The notes beneath the pieces are model-generated. The model worked only from the letters and a program-made list of their open reading frames with translations. It searched no databases and was not told the DNA's origin. 64,000 bases of DNA. Origin: Rhizoctonia solani (taxonomy: Eukaryota > Basidiomycota > Agaricomycetes > Cantharellales > Ceratobasidiaceae). This document shows positions 1 to 10,758 of this stretch, piece after piece. Location: NCBI RefSeq assembly GCF_016906535.1, contig NC_057372.1, positions 1,593,501 through 1,657,500 on the forward strand, in the 5' to 3' direction. The stretch's first letter is position 1; each line of letters opens with the position of its first letter. The position numbers and the translations under genes were made by a program.

Positions 1-975
1 AGACTCTGACAGTACTTCTTATCACCAATCAGATAGAAGGATCAGTGGAGATCCTTTGTTGACAGTTGTTGATAGTTGAATTTCAAATAAATCATGCAGT
101 TGCTCTTTTTGAGGTGTAGCAACACCTGCTTGTCCCTATAGGTTGTAAGACAAGGGAAAACAAGCTGGTTTGTAAGCAGCTTGTTCTGCCCCTATATACC
201 TGGGCATCACTTGGGTCTATATACATATTTCAAGTAGGAGCACAGGCTTTTGGAGCCGTAGCACAGACTCAAGAAGCATCATGAGTCAAAGAACCCCGTG
301 GAAGTGTTTAATTAGCCAATCAGATGCCAAGAAATACACCAGTGATGTGAGGTCTTGGCAGAGTTGGTTCTATTTTTAGCACATGATCATGTGGAACACT
401 GCTTAAGTATGACTCATACTCTTGGCATGCAGAGCCACAACATAAGTATGACTCATCCAATTTCCTTATATGGTAATCCTATTCCACAATCCAGCCTGGT
501 TTCACCCGGAGATCAAGCACAGCCATCATCATGTGATTATGGTGGTGCTTGATGACTAATCATCCATAGTCTCAGTCATGTGACTTGTGGCTAGGTTGAA
601 TACTTGCTGACTAAGCATCTGTCCTCATGCTTGGTCATCCTTGATTTGTCATTCATGAGTCAATCATGTGACTTGATTGCTGACTCATCATAGTTTGGAT
701 GACTAAGCTTAGTCATCCATCCATTTCATCTTCTTCCTAATTTGGAAAGGAGAGTGCCATTTTTGGTAATTCTAAGTTGCTTAGTTTCTACTTGTCTTGA
801 AGGTCTTCTTCAAGTTATGTGTCTTTCCTAATTAGGAAGATGAATTACCATAAATGGTAATCTGAAGTTGTGTTGTTGGGACAATATGTTGTGCATCATT
901 GATGTAGGGGCATTAGTCATCCCTACATCCCCTATAGGCAATACATATACACATATATGTATATATATTGGGTAT
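1..975. repeat. Undetermined repetitive DNA with TGASTCA motif array
   Basis: No convincing coding region. The stretch holds five TGASTCA heptamers (282, 410, 449, 656, 681) and a TCATGTGA at 575, a composition like that of solo LTR H (29777-31008), so it may be an LTR of a related family. Its ends cannot be placed. It continues after the solo A LTR as 4060-4080, because the A insertion duplicated GGTAT at this junction. The small plus-strand reading frames at 355-552 and 868-1053 have no recognisable motif. Confidence 0.4.
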
Positions 976-3900
976 TGTTATGGATATGACATTTCTTCAA
1001 TAATCTGTACTTATTTTATTAATTACACAAGTAATACTACAGTAAATAAATAAGATAGAGATCCAAACTAAGGTTTTCAAGGTCCTTCTATCCAATTGCA
1101 ACCTTTGCAAAACTTATAAACCTCAGGAACACCCTCAATATGCAATATCTTTTGCATATATGCTGTTTTCTCACTCATTTCAATATATATAAATTCAGCT
1201 GAGCAGATAAACAGTAACAAGGAATATTTCCATTGTTTGTAGTATTTATTACTCAAGATTCTATCTTGTGGCTACACACAGAAATATTCAGGGTCCCCCC
1301 TGTTGCATAGGCAAGTGCTCTGGCGCTTAATCAGCGCTTAAGCGCCAACGCACTAAATGCGCCTTTTCTCCATCACCCGGGCATCCCACACTGCCGAATC
1401 ACTTGCGCTTAGGTGCGCCTGTTTGTGCGCTCCAGAACGCTGGGTCAAACTCCCAAAACGGACAACATTTGGCAGAGTTATGCCTCATTTACTGTAAGTA
1501 CCCAATGCAGAGATATCCTACCTTTGGGACTGTTTACTCCAAGGATGAAACACTTAGCCTTGGGACATCTAAGGACCCACACAGGTAAATACTGCCTTGG
1601 GGCAAATATTAGGATATGTTATTTGTTTACTATGTACCTAAGTATTGGTTCCCTCAAGTGTTTCAGTTGCCACATGTACCTCCTGTACCCCCTCTTGGTA
1701 TCAATCATGTATATACTTGTTTGTGCACCTTCTCAGGGTACACTGAGCAGCAAAAGTATTGCAGGTCAGGAGAGGTCAAAGGTTTATCTCCATTGCTGAG
1801 CATCCAATAAGTGAATGCCATCCAAATTTTACTGACACATGTAGCCATTGTAACACTATGCTGTAGCACAAAATCTCACAAATCCATCATGAACTAAGCT
1901 CACAACCCCACTTTTGCTATAATGCAACCTGCAAAACTTTTGCTGATTGTGTTGAGCCTCTTCAAAATCTGCACATAACTGATTATGCAGTTCAGTACAA
2001 GTTCTGGTTTTTTGCACACACATTCTGAGTTATATGGCCCATTGCTGGACAGAGTATTAGCTTGTTTCACCCATTAGGGACTGTGTAACAGAACTGTCTT
2101 CTCAGGGCCAGTAAAAGAGACTCAAAATTGCAGTTACATTGAACTCAAGGCACTGTGTGGGCTGGAAATGCTTTGGGGTATCTCAGGTGGCTGCTGGTAC
2201 CTAGTGAAACAGTTTCCATGACCTTCCCATACCTGGGACTGGCAATATAAGAGATTGCAGTGGGTTAGGCTGTATGAGCTGAAAATTGAAATGCCACTCA
2301 TAAGCTGGAATCCAAGCCAAGTGACATAGAACTTCTAGCAGTAGTAGACACAGGTCAAGGGTATGCTGAGATCAATTATCTATGGCAGCAGTGATGTGTT
2401 CACAAAGATAGCATGATGTAGTATACACAGAGATTGCAGCCAATGGGTGGGGTCTCAAATTGAACATGTTCTAACTCTGTGATTGTGGATTGGAGGAGGT
2501 TGAAACTCATACAGTAGAAGGTGTCTCTAAGACAGACCTTGTGATGGAAAATTGGCTGTTTCCCTAATTGACAATCACAGAGTTAGAATATGTTCAATTT
2601 GAGACCCCACCCATTGGCTGCAATTATTGTGTATACTGCATGCTATCTTTGTGAACACATCACTGCTGCCATAGATAATTGATCTCAGCATACCCTTGAC
2701 CTGTGTCTACTACTGCTAGAAGTTCTATGTCACTTGGCTTGGATTCCAGCTTATGAGTGGCATTTCAATTTTCAGCTCATACAGCCTAACCCACTGCAAT
2801 CTCTTATATTGCCAGTCCCAGGTATGGGAAGGTCATGGAAACTGTTTCACTAGGTACCAGCAGCCACCTGAGATACCCCAAAGCATTTCCAGCCCACACA
2901 GTGCCTTGAGTTCAATGTAACTGCAATTTTGAGTCTCTTTTACTGGCCCTGAGAAGACAGTTCTGTTACACAGTCCCTAATGGGTGAAACAAGCTAATAC
3001 TCTGTCCAGCAATGGGCCATATAACTCAGAATGTGTGTGCAAAAAACCAGAACTTGTACTGAACTGCATAATCAGTTATGTGCAGATTTTGAAGAGGCTC
3101 AACACAATCAGCAAAAGTTTTGCAGGTTGCATTATAGCAAAAGTGGGGTTGTGAGCTTAGTTCATGATGGATTTGTGAGATTTTGTGCTACAGCATAGTG
3201 TTACAATGGCTACATGTGTCAGTAAAATTTGGATGGCATTCACTATTGGATGCTCAGCAATGGAGATAAACCTTTGACCTCTCCTGACCTGCAATACTTT
3301 TGCTGCTCAGTGTATAAAAGGACCCTGTGAAGACGCTTCTAATGCATCCTACTTTTACTCTTATATATTGACATATACACACAAGCCTTTAACAGCTTAT
3401 CTGTGCATTTACTTTAGTGATTGACTCACTGTAAATAGCATAGGAGGTTATTTGGCACACTAAGACCATAGGCCAGTCCCAACAGACACAGGGTAGCCTA
3501 TTAGTGTACTTACTGCAACCCTGTGCCCCTTGACTGTCACAGTTGTTGAGTTCAACATTAAGTATGGTGCAATGATACTGTAAGGACTGTTGTGATTGAG
3601 TGATAGTGTATCAATCCACCATACCCCCCATATTGTAGATAGCTTTATCTATAATATCTCATAAATCCTAGATGTATTTTAGGTAAACCCCATAAGTCTT
3701 AAGTCTTACTTAAGCATATGTAAGTCCTATACTTATTAGGCAAAATCCTATAAATCCTGTATATTAGTCAGATAATCCTCTTACTTAAGGTACTATCCCA
3801 GAGACCTTAAGTATACATACCTTAGTCACTTAGGCTTAAGTAAAATTAGTCCAAGGTACTATACATAACCAGCCACCTGCACTTCATAGTTGGTAGACTA

Positions 3901-4054
3901 TTTGTTAGGAGTTGTTATTCTTGATAACCTAGCCTATATTGTGCATGTATTCTGTGCATATATTCTGATTTGTAATACTAGCTCTTAGTTATTCCCATAT
4001 ACATTTTGTATATAGTAATTCTTTCTTACTCCTGTACTTACACAACTTTTAACA
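976..4054 (+). repeat. Solo LTR, family A, split by foldback copy 1
   Basis: It starts TGTTATGGATATG and ends CTTTTAACA, like the two LTRs of the intact A element at 38591-52225. It is flanked by a perfect 5-bp TSD, GGTAT (971-975 and 4055-4059), with no internal region, so it is a solo LTR left by LTR-LTR recombination. The foldback element at 1741-3312 sits inside its TATA box. Without that insert it is about 1.5 kb, the size of the intact LTRs (1,522 bp). Many CpG sites of the younger A LTRs are TpG or CpA here. Confidence 0.93.
1741..3312. mobile_element. Non-autonomous TA-flanked foldback element, copy 1
   Basis: A giant palindrome: left arm 1741-2486, right arm 2571-3312, spacer 2487-2570. 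Both ends read CACTGAGCAGCAAAAG inward and the target dinucleotide TA is duplicated (1739-1740, 3313-3314). TA duplication fits a Tc1/mariner-type transposase acting in trans, though the terminal sequence alone does not prove the family. It has no coding capacity. It inserted at the first TA of GGGTATAAAAGG in LTR A, leaving TATAAAAGG intact on its right. The two arms share variants absent from the other copies. Confidence 0.9.
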
Positions 4055-4080
4055 GGTATAGGTAAGCAGCTTGATTTCAA

Positions 4081-4548
4081 TGTCATAACCCATATCTGGA
4101 GGGATTATTACCATATATATCCACTGTCAAAGATATATATAGTATATATGATGCACAGTGATAGATGAATAATATAAGTTGCTGGTGGACATTGCACTCC
4201 CCCTGCCCCCCTAGCCATGGGCCAATGTTAAGGGAGCCCACAGGTGAGGTCTGAATATTATATTATTATAGAAGAGATTATGTAATCCTCCCCCCACCTC
4301 AAATCTGTAGTAGTTTAGTATAGTATTTGATAAAGGACTGGAGGGGGGGAGGTCATGTGACCTGGACTTAGAGAATATCACTAAGTCCAGCCATGCCAAC
4401 CATAAGTCTCTTATATGTGGGAACTCGGAGGTTCCGAGTGCATATGTGCGAGTATATGCGTACTTGCGGTCATCTTGGTGTGCAACATGAGTGTGTTGGA
4501 GGCTTAACAAGGTCAGGACTCATGTAAAGGATGGAGTGGGTTGTGACA
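4081..4548. repeat. LTR-like repeat, family C, copy 1
   Basis: It begins TGTCATAACCCATATC and ends GGTTGTGACA. The repeat at 31788-32219 matches it in reverse complement. It contains an A/T run with repeated TATATA, GGTCATGTGACC at 4351-4362, and a strong hairpin (ACTCGGA/TCCGAGT) just after TTATATGT near 4410. It abuts B-type pol sequence on the right (4549) and unrelated DNA on the left. No TSD was found, so it is probably one end of a rearranged element. Sense strand is uncertain. Confidence 0.6.
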
Positions 4549-4966
4549 CCAATCAATGAGGGGTGCTTCTGCTGTTAGCCAAGTCATGCCTAAAATAGCC
4601 AGGGTGTTGCCTAAGGGGCAAACAAGGAATCGGATGGAGTGTGTATGGACATTGGCCAAGACTGCAAGTTGAACCTGGTGCCAAATGCAGCCAGTCTGGG
4701 AAATGGTACTGTCTAACATTCTCACTACTTGTGCATTTCTGATTAAGGTTTTTTATATTCTTCTACAATTGTGGGGGAAATGAGATTGGATGTGGCCCCT
4801 GAGTTGATTAGGGTTTTGATTGGTTCTGCTGGGAAGTCATGCATGAGTAGATTGATCAAGAGTAGGGGGTGTTTAGTTGAGTCCAGGGCAATAGATATAA
4901 ATTCTGATTCTATAGGTTCTACAGGCATGTTTTTTTAGGTTGAGGGCTTGGCAGTGGCCTTCAACC
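4549..4966 (-). pseudogene. Degenerate pol start (protease) of a B element
   Basis: On the minus strand, two open fragments (4743-4928 and 4513-4725) match the beginning of the B pol at 13700-14146. They include the retropepsin region, where the active-site DSG reads NSG (LINSGATSNLISP), and the downstream ILGMTWL motif. The Asp-to-Asn change is explained by one G-to-A at a CpG. The region is cut off by the C repeat at 4548, so RT, RNase H and integrase are missing. It belongs with the gag at 4967-6203 and the LTR at 6660-7240. Confidence 0.8.
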
Positions 4967-6203
4967 TTAGTCTTTTCCCAATGCCACTTCTTTGGCCACC
5001 TTGTTGGATTCCATGATCATGGCTTTCCAGCCATTAGGGCATTGTTTTATCCTGTGGCCCTTCTGACCACATTTGACACAAGCCCCTGATGTGCAGTGGC
5101 AATCCCTTTCTTCCAGAGTGACATAATTAGGGTCTTCTGATAGGCAGACCCTGTGTGTGGTGGTGGAAGTGGACGTGGTTGTGGTGACCAGGGGCTTGGC
5201 CTTTTTGGGGCAGTTCTCCTCATTCTTGCAACACGTGTTGTCAATTTTGATGGAAGCTGCAAAGATGGCTTCCAGATTGTTGGGGATATTGTCCTTGGTG
5301 GACAGGAGTTCCTTGACCTTCCAATGAAGGCCCCTGGTGAGCTGGGCAATATAGGCCTCTTCATTCCAATCTAGCTCTGCAATGAGATTGCAGAACTCAG
5401 TGACATATTTGGCTGTTGAGGCCATCTGAACAAGGGCAGCTAACTTGCATGCAGTGGCCTGTTTGGCATCAGGGTCTGCAAATGCCTCTGAACTGCATAC
5501 CCAGGGCTTGGACTGTTTTAGGGGCATTCCTTTCTCCCTTTATGATGCTGTTGATGATGGGGAGAGACCAATTGGTGGCCTTGTCCTCCATGTGGTACAG
5601 GATCCATACCACCATCTCTTCTTCCTCATCAAATTGATGTTGATGGAGGGCAACCCATAACAACATTCAGTCTAGCCATTGGGTAGCCTTACACCCTCTG
5701 GTATCTCCCTTATATGGATTGGGGAGTTCCATTTTGGGGTACTTGGTGCCCATTCCTTTGTCAAAGGGGGTTAGGGAGCTTAGACCCCAAGATGTTCTGC
5801 AAGGCTCCTTCTTGATGGGCCTCCTTGGTTCCTCTTCCTCCAAGTCATACCCCATGGTGCTTCTGATGGGGCAGAAGGGATTGGCCAGTCCTCCAGGCCT
5901 AACTGTTTTTGGAGTGTTGGCTTGACCCCCTTGTTGGTTGGGTGGTGTGGAAGGCCCAGCCTTTGTGCTAGGCTTTCCTTGGTCCTTGTCTCCTGCAAGG
6001 TTGTTGGTTTCCTTGCATATGGCAAGGAGTTGTGTGATGGTCTTGCCTTGAGACTTGACTTGGTCCTGCAGGGACCCAACTTGTGTGGAGAGGGCTAGGA
6101 TAGCCAAGAGGAGATTGGCAAGGGGCAGCTCTGGTTCCATTCTGGGCAGGTGTTGCACAGTGGGTGATGGGCTGCAAGAGGGTGGTTGGGAACAGGCTGC
6201 CAC
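4967..6203 (-). pseudogene. gag: Degenerate gag of a B element
   Basis: Gag, the capsid/nucleocapsid precursor of a Ty3/gypsy element, homologous to the intact B gag at 14170-15357. The N-terminal half is open at 5667-6203 (MEPELPL... then a Gln/Leu-rich coiled-coil-like stretch and PNPYKGDTRG). The C-terminal half is open at 4967-5527 and ends in a zinc knuckle (CVKCGQKGHRIKQC, spacing C-X2-C-X4-H-X4-C). At least one frameshift separates the halves between 5527 and 5667. The -1 slippery heptamer GGGAAAA is retained at 4973-4979, just before the TAA stop. Leader sequence follows from 6204 to the primer-binding site. Confidence 0.85.
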
Positions 6204-6644
6204 AGAATGTTGGCTGGAGCAACTGGAGGGACAGGAGTAGGGGTGAGGGGCACCGGGGTGTATGGATGGAATGATTCAAGATGGCATGGGAAGGTGCCTG
6301 GGGCAGGACTTATGAGTGGTTTTTTATATGCAAGGAGTCATTTGCTAATCCCTTGTGTCAAGTACCTAGTGTTGTACAATCCCTACAACAAATCAACAGA
6401 TCTGCCAGTTGTGATATGAGCGGGTTTTTTGCAAGCAGCTATTTCAGCTGTCTAGGGATGCTACTTGCTGAGTTCCAGCAAAACTCATGGTAAGTGGGCA
6501 ATTAGAGCCTGTCTGCCTTGTAGCAATTTGGTACTATGTGGGGGTGGTGGACTTTTGATTATTACGTCCCCAAAGTGGCCCCAATCATGTGAATTCCCTC
6601 ATGCTAGTAAAGGGAGTCTTCTTGTTGTCAATCAAGCCTACAGA

Positions 6645-6657
6645 AAGTTGATTTTAC
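6645..6657 (-). promoter_or_regulatory. Self-priming primer-binding site of the decayed B element
   Basis: Two bases inside the 5' LTR, the minus strand reads GTAAAATCAACTT. This is the exact complement of AAGTTGATTTTAC in the LTR (6940 down to 6928), where the RNA 5' end is predicted. All 13 bases are Watson-Crick pairs, as in the Tf1 self-priming mechanism. There is no TGG start as for a tRNA primer. Confidence 0.75.
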
Positions 6658-6659
6658 AA

Positions 6660-7240
6660 TGTTGTATGCCAACTGTAAGGTTGGGTACTTGCTAGTGGGC
6701 AGGTGCTTGTGGCCACACTCAAGAAGGTAAGACTATCTAAGGCTATCTAACTACCACTTAGGGTGGTCTACTGGGTTCTATCTATACTACTGGGAGACTT
6801 AAGGCCAATGGTGAGCTTAACTACTGGCAGTGAAGGGCTGTAAGGCCCAAGTGACTACTGGAGGGTAAAGGACTTAAGGTCCAAACTACTGAGTGACTTA
6901 CTGATACCTGTCTGGATGATAGACAAGGTAAAATCAACTTGGTGTCTCTAAGCAATTTTCTTGCTGTACTTATACACAAAGAGCAACTAATTACAAATAG
7001 TGGAGCATAAGAGAAGGAAGTTCTAAGAATAAAGAGAAGAGTGCTGCAGGCTGTGCAGAAGTGTGGGTTAATGGTAAGTGCCCTTGGCATGGCATCTTGG
7101 CAAGTCTTGGTGTGGCATCTCAGCAGAGTGAGCACCAAGATCACATGATCAAAAAAACAAGGTTAAGGAGTTTGTAAAACATAGTAAAAACATCAGAAAA
7201 AGGAGGCAGTTTTGGTGGTATAATTTGTGGGAGTGTAACA
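6660..7240 (-). repeat. 5' LTR of the decayed B element
   Basis: Reading the minus strand, it starts TGTTACACTCCC and ends CATACAACA, followed directly by the primer-binding site. It keeps the family core: a TATA-like AT stretch, the motif CTTAGAGACACCAAG and the predicted RNA start at 6940. CpG is depleted compared with the young B LTRs at 10185 and 15877. Its outer side abuts foldback sequence at 7241. The matching 3' LTR is absent, so the insertion is truncated. Confidence 0.85.
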
Positions 7241-7920
7241 GATGCTCAACACAATTGGCAAAAGTTTTGCAGGTTGCATTACAGCAAAAGTGGGATTGTG
7301 AGCCCAGTTCTTGATGAATTTGTAGGAGTATATGCTAACACATAGTGTTACAATGGCCACATGTGTCAATGAAATTTGGATGGGACTCACTGATTGGCTG
7401 CTCAGCAATGGAGGTAAACCTTTTGTCATGAGCCTTACCTCCTGACATGATTATGTGTTGCCTGTCACTTCCTTCCTCCCCCCAGTGTATTTTTCTGGGG
7501 AACTCATCTGTATCCATCTCATCTGTTTGCATAGTTCCTATCTTCCCTGTTTATGTTCTTCCCTCTTCCTTGTTCCCCTTCTTGCACTTAGTCTGGACTT
7601 ATTCTGCTCCAAGTGCTTCTATCTTGCTTATCCTGCTGCACACCAGCCTGGTTCAATGTGTAGAGCTTCTGAGCCATATGCTCTATCTTGCTTCCAAGTT
7701 GTGCAGCCCAGACACTGTCCCTTCTCCTTGTATCTACCCCTTTTCACTTGTTATAAAAGAAGACTGTGAATTGTCTTGGAAACCCCAAGAACAATTCACC
7801 TTGTCAATTTCCCACTCTCTCATCTGTCTGAATTGTCTCAAATATCTCACAGCAATCATTTCATTCTTGGTTGTGACACTTTTGACCTGTCCTGGCCTGC
7901 AATACTTTTGCTGCTCAGTA
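7241..7920. mobile_element. Foldback element, copy 4 (right arm only), split by a solo F LTR
   Basis: 7241-7423 and 7879-7920 match the outer part of the right arm of the other foldback copies and end CTGCTCAGTA next to TA, close to the usual CAGTG-TA end. The left arm is missing, cut off by the B LTR at 7240. The right flank (7921 on) is D LTR sequence, so it had inserted at a TA inside an LTR D. The solo F LTR at 7424-7878 inserted into it later. Confidence 0.75.
7424..7878 (+). repeat. Solo LTR, family F
   Basis: It starts TGTCATGAGCC and ends GGTTGTGACA, as do the F LTRs at 23014, 37743 and 63544. TATAAAAG is followed by the family motif CTTGGAAACCCCAAGAAC. The flanks CCTTT and CTTTT are a TSD with one mismatch. 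Reading frames of about 100-160 codons inside it recur in every F LTR copy because it is a repeat; they show no sign of coding selection. Confidence 0.8.
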
Positions 7921-8255
7921 TATGCATGAGTAAGGCTGCAATTGGAGTGGGGTTCTTATTGGTTATAGTATTTGACATCTTGTATTTGTAAATACCCTTG
8001 CCATAGAATATATAAGGAGGGCAATCAACCATGGTAATCCCCAGGTCAATTACCTCTTGTTGCATTCAATCAGTGTACAAGGGCCTTAAGCCCAGCAAGA
8101 TACTCAGTAGATACTTAGTTCACTGCCTCAAGTAACTTTGTCATTATACTTAGATAGCTTGTTACTGCCATAAGCAGCCTCATTGTTGTAGTATAGTTGT
8201 TTGCTGCCATAGTATAGGTCCACATTGCCTTAAGTAACTTCTCTTTTGTACACTG
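7921..8255 (+). repeat. LTR D fragment
   Basis: Collinear with the reverse complement of 31240-31400: the TGCATGAGTA start, the AATATATAAGGA TATA region, the AATCAACCATGGTAATCCCC motif and a GTACAAGGGCC block. Both ends of the LTR are missing. The left end is foldback copy 4 and the right end grades into B-type gag. Confidence 0.6.
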
Positions 8256-8932
8256 CAGCCACAAGGGCCATCCCACATGCTGTCCCAGACCAAGTCTAGG
8301 ACAACTTCTTTGATTGTGGCCTTTCAACCATTGGGGCATTGCTTGATGCTGTTGGCCCTTCTGTCCACATTTGACACATAGACCCAAGGTGTGGCAACAG
8401 TCCCTTTCTTCCAGTGTGACATAATTAGGATCCTCTGATAGATGGACCCTATGAGTGGTGGTGGTGGTGGAAGTGGTTGCAGTGACCAGGGGCTTGGCTT
8501 TCTTGGGACAGTTTTCCTTGTTTATGCAGCAGGTATTGTCAATTATGATGGAGGCTGCAAAAATGGCCTCACCACTCTAGGAGTGTTGGCTTGGCCTCCT
8601 TGTTGGTTGGGGGGTGTGGAAGGCCCAGCCATTGGGCCAGGCTTGGCCTGGTCCTTATCTGACACAAAGTTGTTTGTTTCCTTGCATAGGGCAAGGAGCT
8701 GGACAATTTGCTTGCCTTGTGATTTGACTTAGTCCTGGAGGGACCCAACTTGGCTTGTGAGGGCAAGGATTGCATCCATAAGGACCCTAGTGGACAGCTC
8801 TGGTTTCATTCCAGGCAGGTGTTGCACAACAAGTGATGTGCTGCAAGAGGGTGGTTGGGAGTGGGATGCCATGGAATGTTGGCTGGAGTGGCTGGGGGGA
8901 CAGGAGTAGGGGTGTGGGATGCCAGAGCACAT
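8256..8932 (-). pseudogene. gag: Gag remnant of another B element
   Basis: Minus-strand fragments match B gag: zinc-knuckle sequence CVKCGQKG near 8370 with a damaged second half, the Thr-rich spacer near 8450, and the N-terminal coiled-coil/Pro-rich part at 8569-8932. The capsid middle is deleted at about 8575. It lies just inside the partial B LTR that starts at 9333, so gag, leader and LTR form one old minus-strand copy. Pol is missing. Confidence 0.7.
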
Positions 8933-9332
8933 GGATGCAATGATGGGCTAGTGGGTAGGATGGGAAGTGCCTGTATCAGGACTTAGGAGCAGTTTTTTTT
9001 GTAGTCTGTATGCACTAAACCCTTGCATCAGACACCTAGTGTTGAATAATCCCTACACCAAATCAGCAGATCTGGCAATTGTGATACAAGTGGGGTTTTT
9101 TGCAAGCAGGTGGATTGGCTGTCTAGGGTTGCTAACTACTGAGTTTCAGCAAAACTTGTGGTATGTGGGCAATCAGAACTTGTCTGCCTTGTAGCAATTT
9201 GGTACTATGTGGGGGTGGTGACATTTTGATTATTATTGTCCCAAAGTGGCCCTGATCATGTGTGTTTCCCTTGTGCTAGTACAGGGGGTCTTCTTGTTGT
9301 TAAATCAAGCCTACAAGAAGTCAATTTTACAA
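8933..9332 (-). other. Leader of the old B copy
   Basis: Non-coding sequence collinear with the B leader at 15358-15876, including the CACCTAGTGTTGAA and CCAAATCAGCAGATCTGGC blocks. It ends in a primer-binding-site region, GTAAAATTGACTT on the minus strand next to 9333. No gene is seen. Confidence 0.6.
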
Positions 9333-9443
9333 CATTGTAACTGCACTGTAAGGTGGGTTACATGCTGGTGGGCAGGTGCTAGTGGCTGTACTTTTACACC
9401 AGAACCAACTATCTAAGGGCTATATTACTGGGAAAGACCACAT

Positions 9444-9971
9444 TATCATGCCCTAGAGGCGTGACCACCTTAGAATCCACTAAGTCGAAGAAATAGTGAA
9501 TATATGCGCTATTTTATTGAAGATTTATGGATATATGCGCCTTTATGCTGTTTAAGCGCTGAGCGTGTATTATGTAATCAAATCACATGACTTTGAGTCA
9601 TGTGATCACGTCTTTCTTATCTTTGGTCATGTGACCTTATCTTTGTTGTTATGTTTGTACATGTATTTACTATTCCCTTCCCTTGTGAATATATAAGGAG
9701 GGTTCTGAGAGCCTTAAGCCTCAGAACTTGACCTCTTATCCCTCCAACACTACCTACCCTTGGCATACAATCAGGTGCACCTTGAGTGTAATAGTCCCTG
9801 CCTTGGTTTTAGCCCTGCTATCTTAATAGCATAGTGCACTTTACTTATATTGGTCTTGTCCACCCCTTATCTGGCATTGCCCTTGAGCATTGTTAGACCC
9901 TACTAGCTGATAAGTCCTATATTAGGCAATAGCTTGTTAGGTTACCTCTTTGGTAGTTGTTGGCTCTGACA
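9444..9971 (+). repeat. Solo LTR, family E
   Basis: Homologous to the LTR at 17413-17954 (TCATGCCCTAGAGGCGTGACC ... GGCTCTGACA) and flanked by the perfect TSD CACAT (9439-9443, 9972-9976). TATATAA at 9690 is followed by a hairpin (TTCTGAG 9703-9709 / CTCAGAA 9720-9726) and a predicted RNA start at 9723. AGAACTTGACCT there is the exact complement of the E primer-binding site at 17957-17968. GGTCATGTGACC lies at 9625-9636. The first base pair is TA instead of TG. Confidence 0.9.
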
Positions 9972-10184
9972 CACATAAGGCAGTGTGGGAATGTGTATCC
10001 ATGGTGATGAAGGGCCTAAGGCTGGTGACAACTGATACTAATACTAGCTACTGGTAAGTGAAGGACCTTAGGGGTCCAAACTACTGACTGATACTTCTGT
10101 AACCTGTCTGTGAAGGTAGACAAGGTAAAATCTACTTGGTGTCTCCAAGCAATTTTCCTGCTGTATATATATACTGAGGAGTAA

Positions 10185-10745
10185 TGTTGTACTCCACTGT
10201 AAGGTGGGTACTTGCTAGTGGTGGGCGCTTAAGGCTGTAACTACTACAGACACTGCTTAAGTAATCTACTCTAAGGCTATACTTCTTAGCGCTTAAGGCG
10301 CTCTACTACTAGTTACTGACAACAAGGGGGCCTTAGGCCTGGGAGGTGTGATGAGTGAATATAGGGGGTTAACTTCTGAGATGACTAAGGCCAGCTACTT
10401 AGCTGGCTTCTGATATCCTCCTCTAATGAGTAAGAGACAAGGTAAAATCAACTTGGGGTCTCCAAGCAATTTCCCTGCTGTATATATAGAAGAGAGTGCA
10501 CTATTTACAAGGTCTGTGCACGTGAGAAAAGAAGTACAGGTGTGAAATGAGAAGTGTGCTGCGGGCTGCGCAGAAGCGTGGATTTCTCCTTAAGCGCCCT
10601 TGGCACGGCATCTTGGTGCGGCATCTTGGCATGGTAAGCGCCAAGATCATGTGATCAAAAAACATAAGATAATCAGTTCGGAAAAATAGTAGAAATATCA
10701 GAAAATTTGTGCAATTCTAATGGTATATGTTAAGGGAGTGTAACA
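10185..10745 (-). repeat. 3' LTR of the complete B element
   Basis: 561 bp; on the minus strand TGTTACACTCCCTTAAC to GTACAACA. Compared with the 5' LTR it has lost four CpGs near its U3 end (in the CGCC-A-AGATC-A-TGTGATC-A region and in TTGGTGCGG) while the other copy lost one. This is a typical pattern of methyl-cytosine deamination. Confidence 0.95.
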
Positions 10746-10758
10746 TTGCCCCCCCCTT
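10746..10758 (-). promoter_or_regulatory. Polypurine tract of the B element
   Basis: The minus strand reads AAGGGGGGGGCAA immediately before the 3' LTR. A purine run at this place primes plus-strand DNA synthesis in LTR retrotransposons. F (before 38196) and D (before 37237) have similar G-runs. Confidence 0.8.

Noticed and set aside
1403..1810. Short reading frames in LTR A, repeated at 39018-39482, 51131-51595 and reversed at 52747-53204
   Set aside because: They recur because the LTR is a repeat; copies differ by frame-breaking changes, and no motif or codon bias supports coding.
1741..3312. CRISPR or satellite array
   Set aside because: The repeats are long inverted arms of a mobile element, not short direct repeats with spacers.
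4081..4548. Calling LTR C copy 1 a solo LTR
   Set aside because: TTCAA and CCAAT flank it and do not match, and only one side is B pol; no target duplication supports a clean insertion.
7447..7929. A Leu/Ser-rich frame of up to 160 codons in LTR F, with versions at 23074, 24193, 37851 and 63652
   Set aside because: It lies wholly in the LTR U3/R region, changes length between copies and has no recognisable domain; the hydrophobic look comes from T/C-rich DNA.
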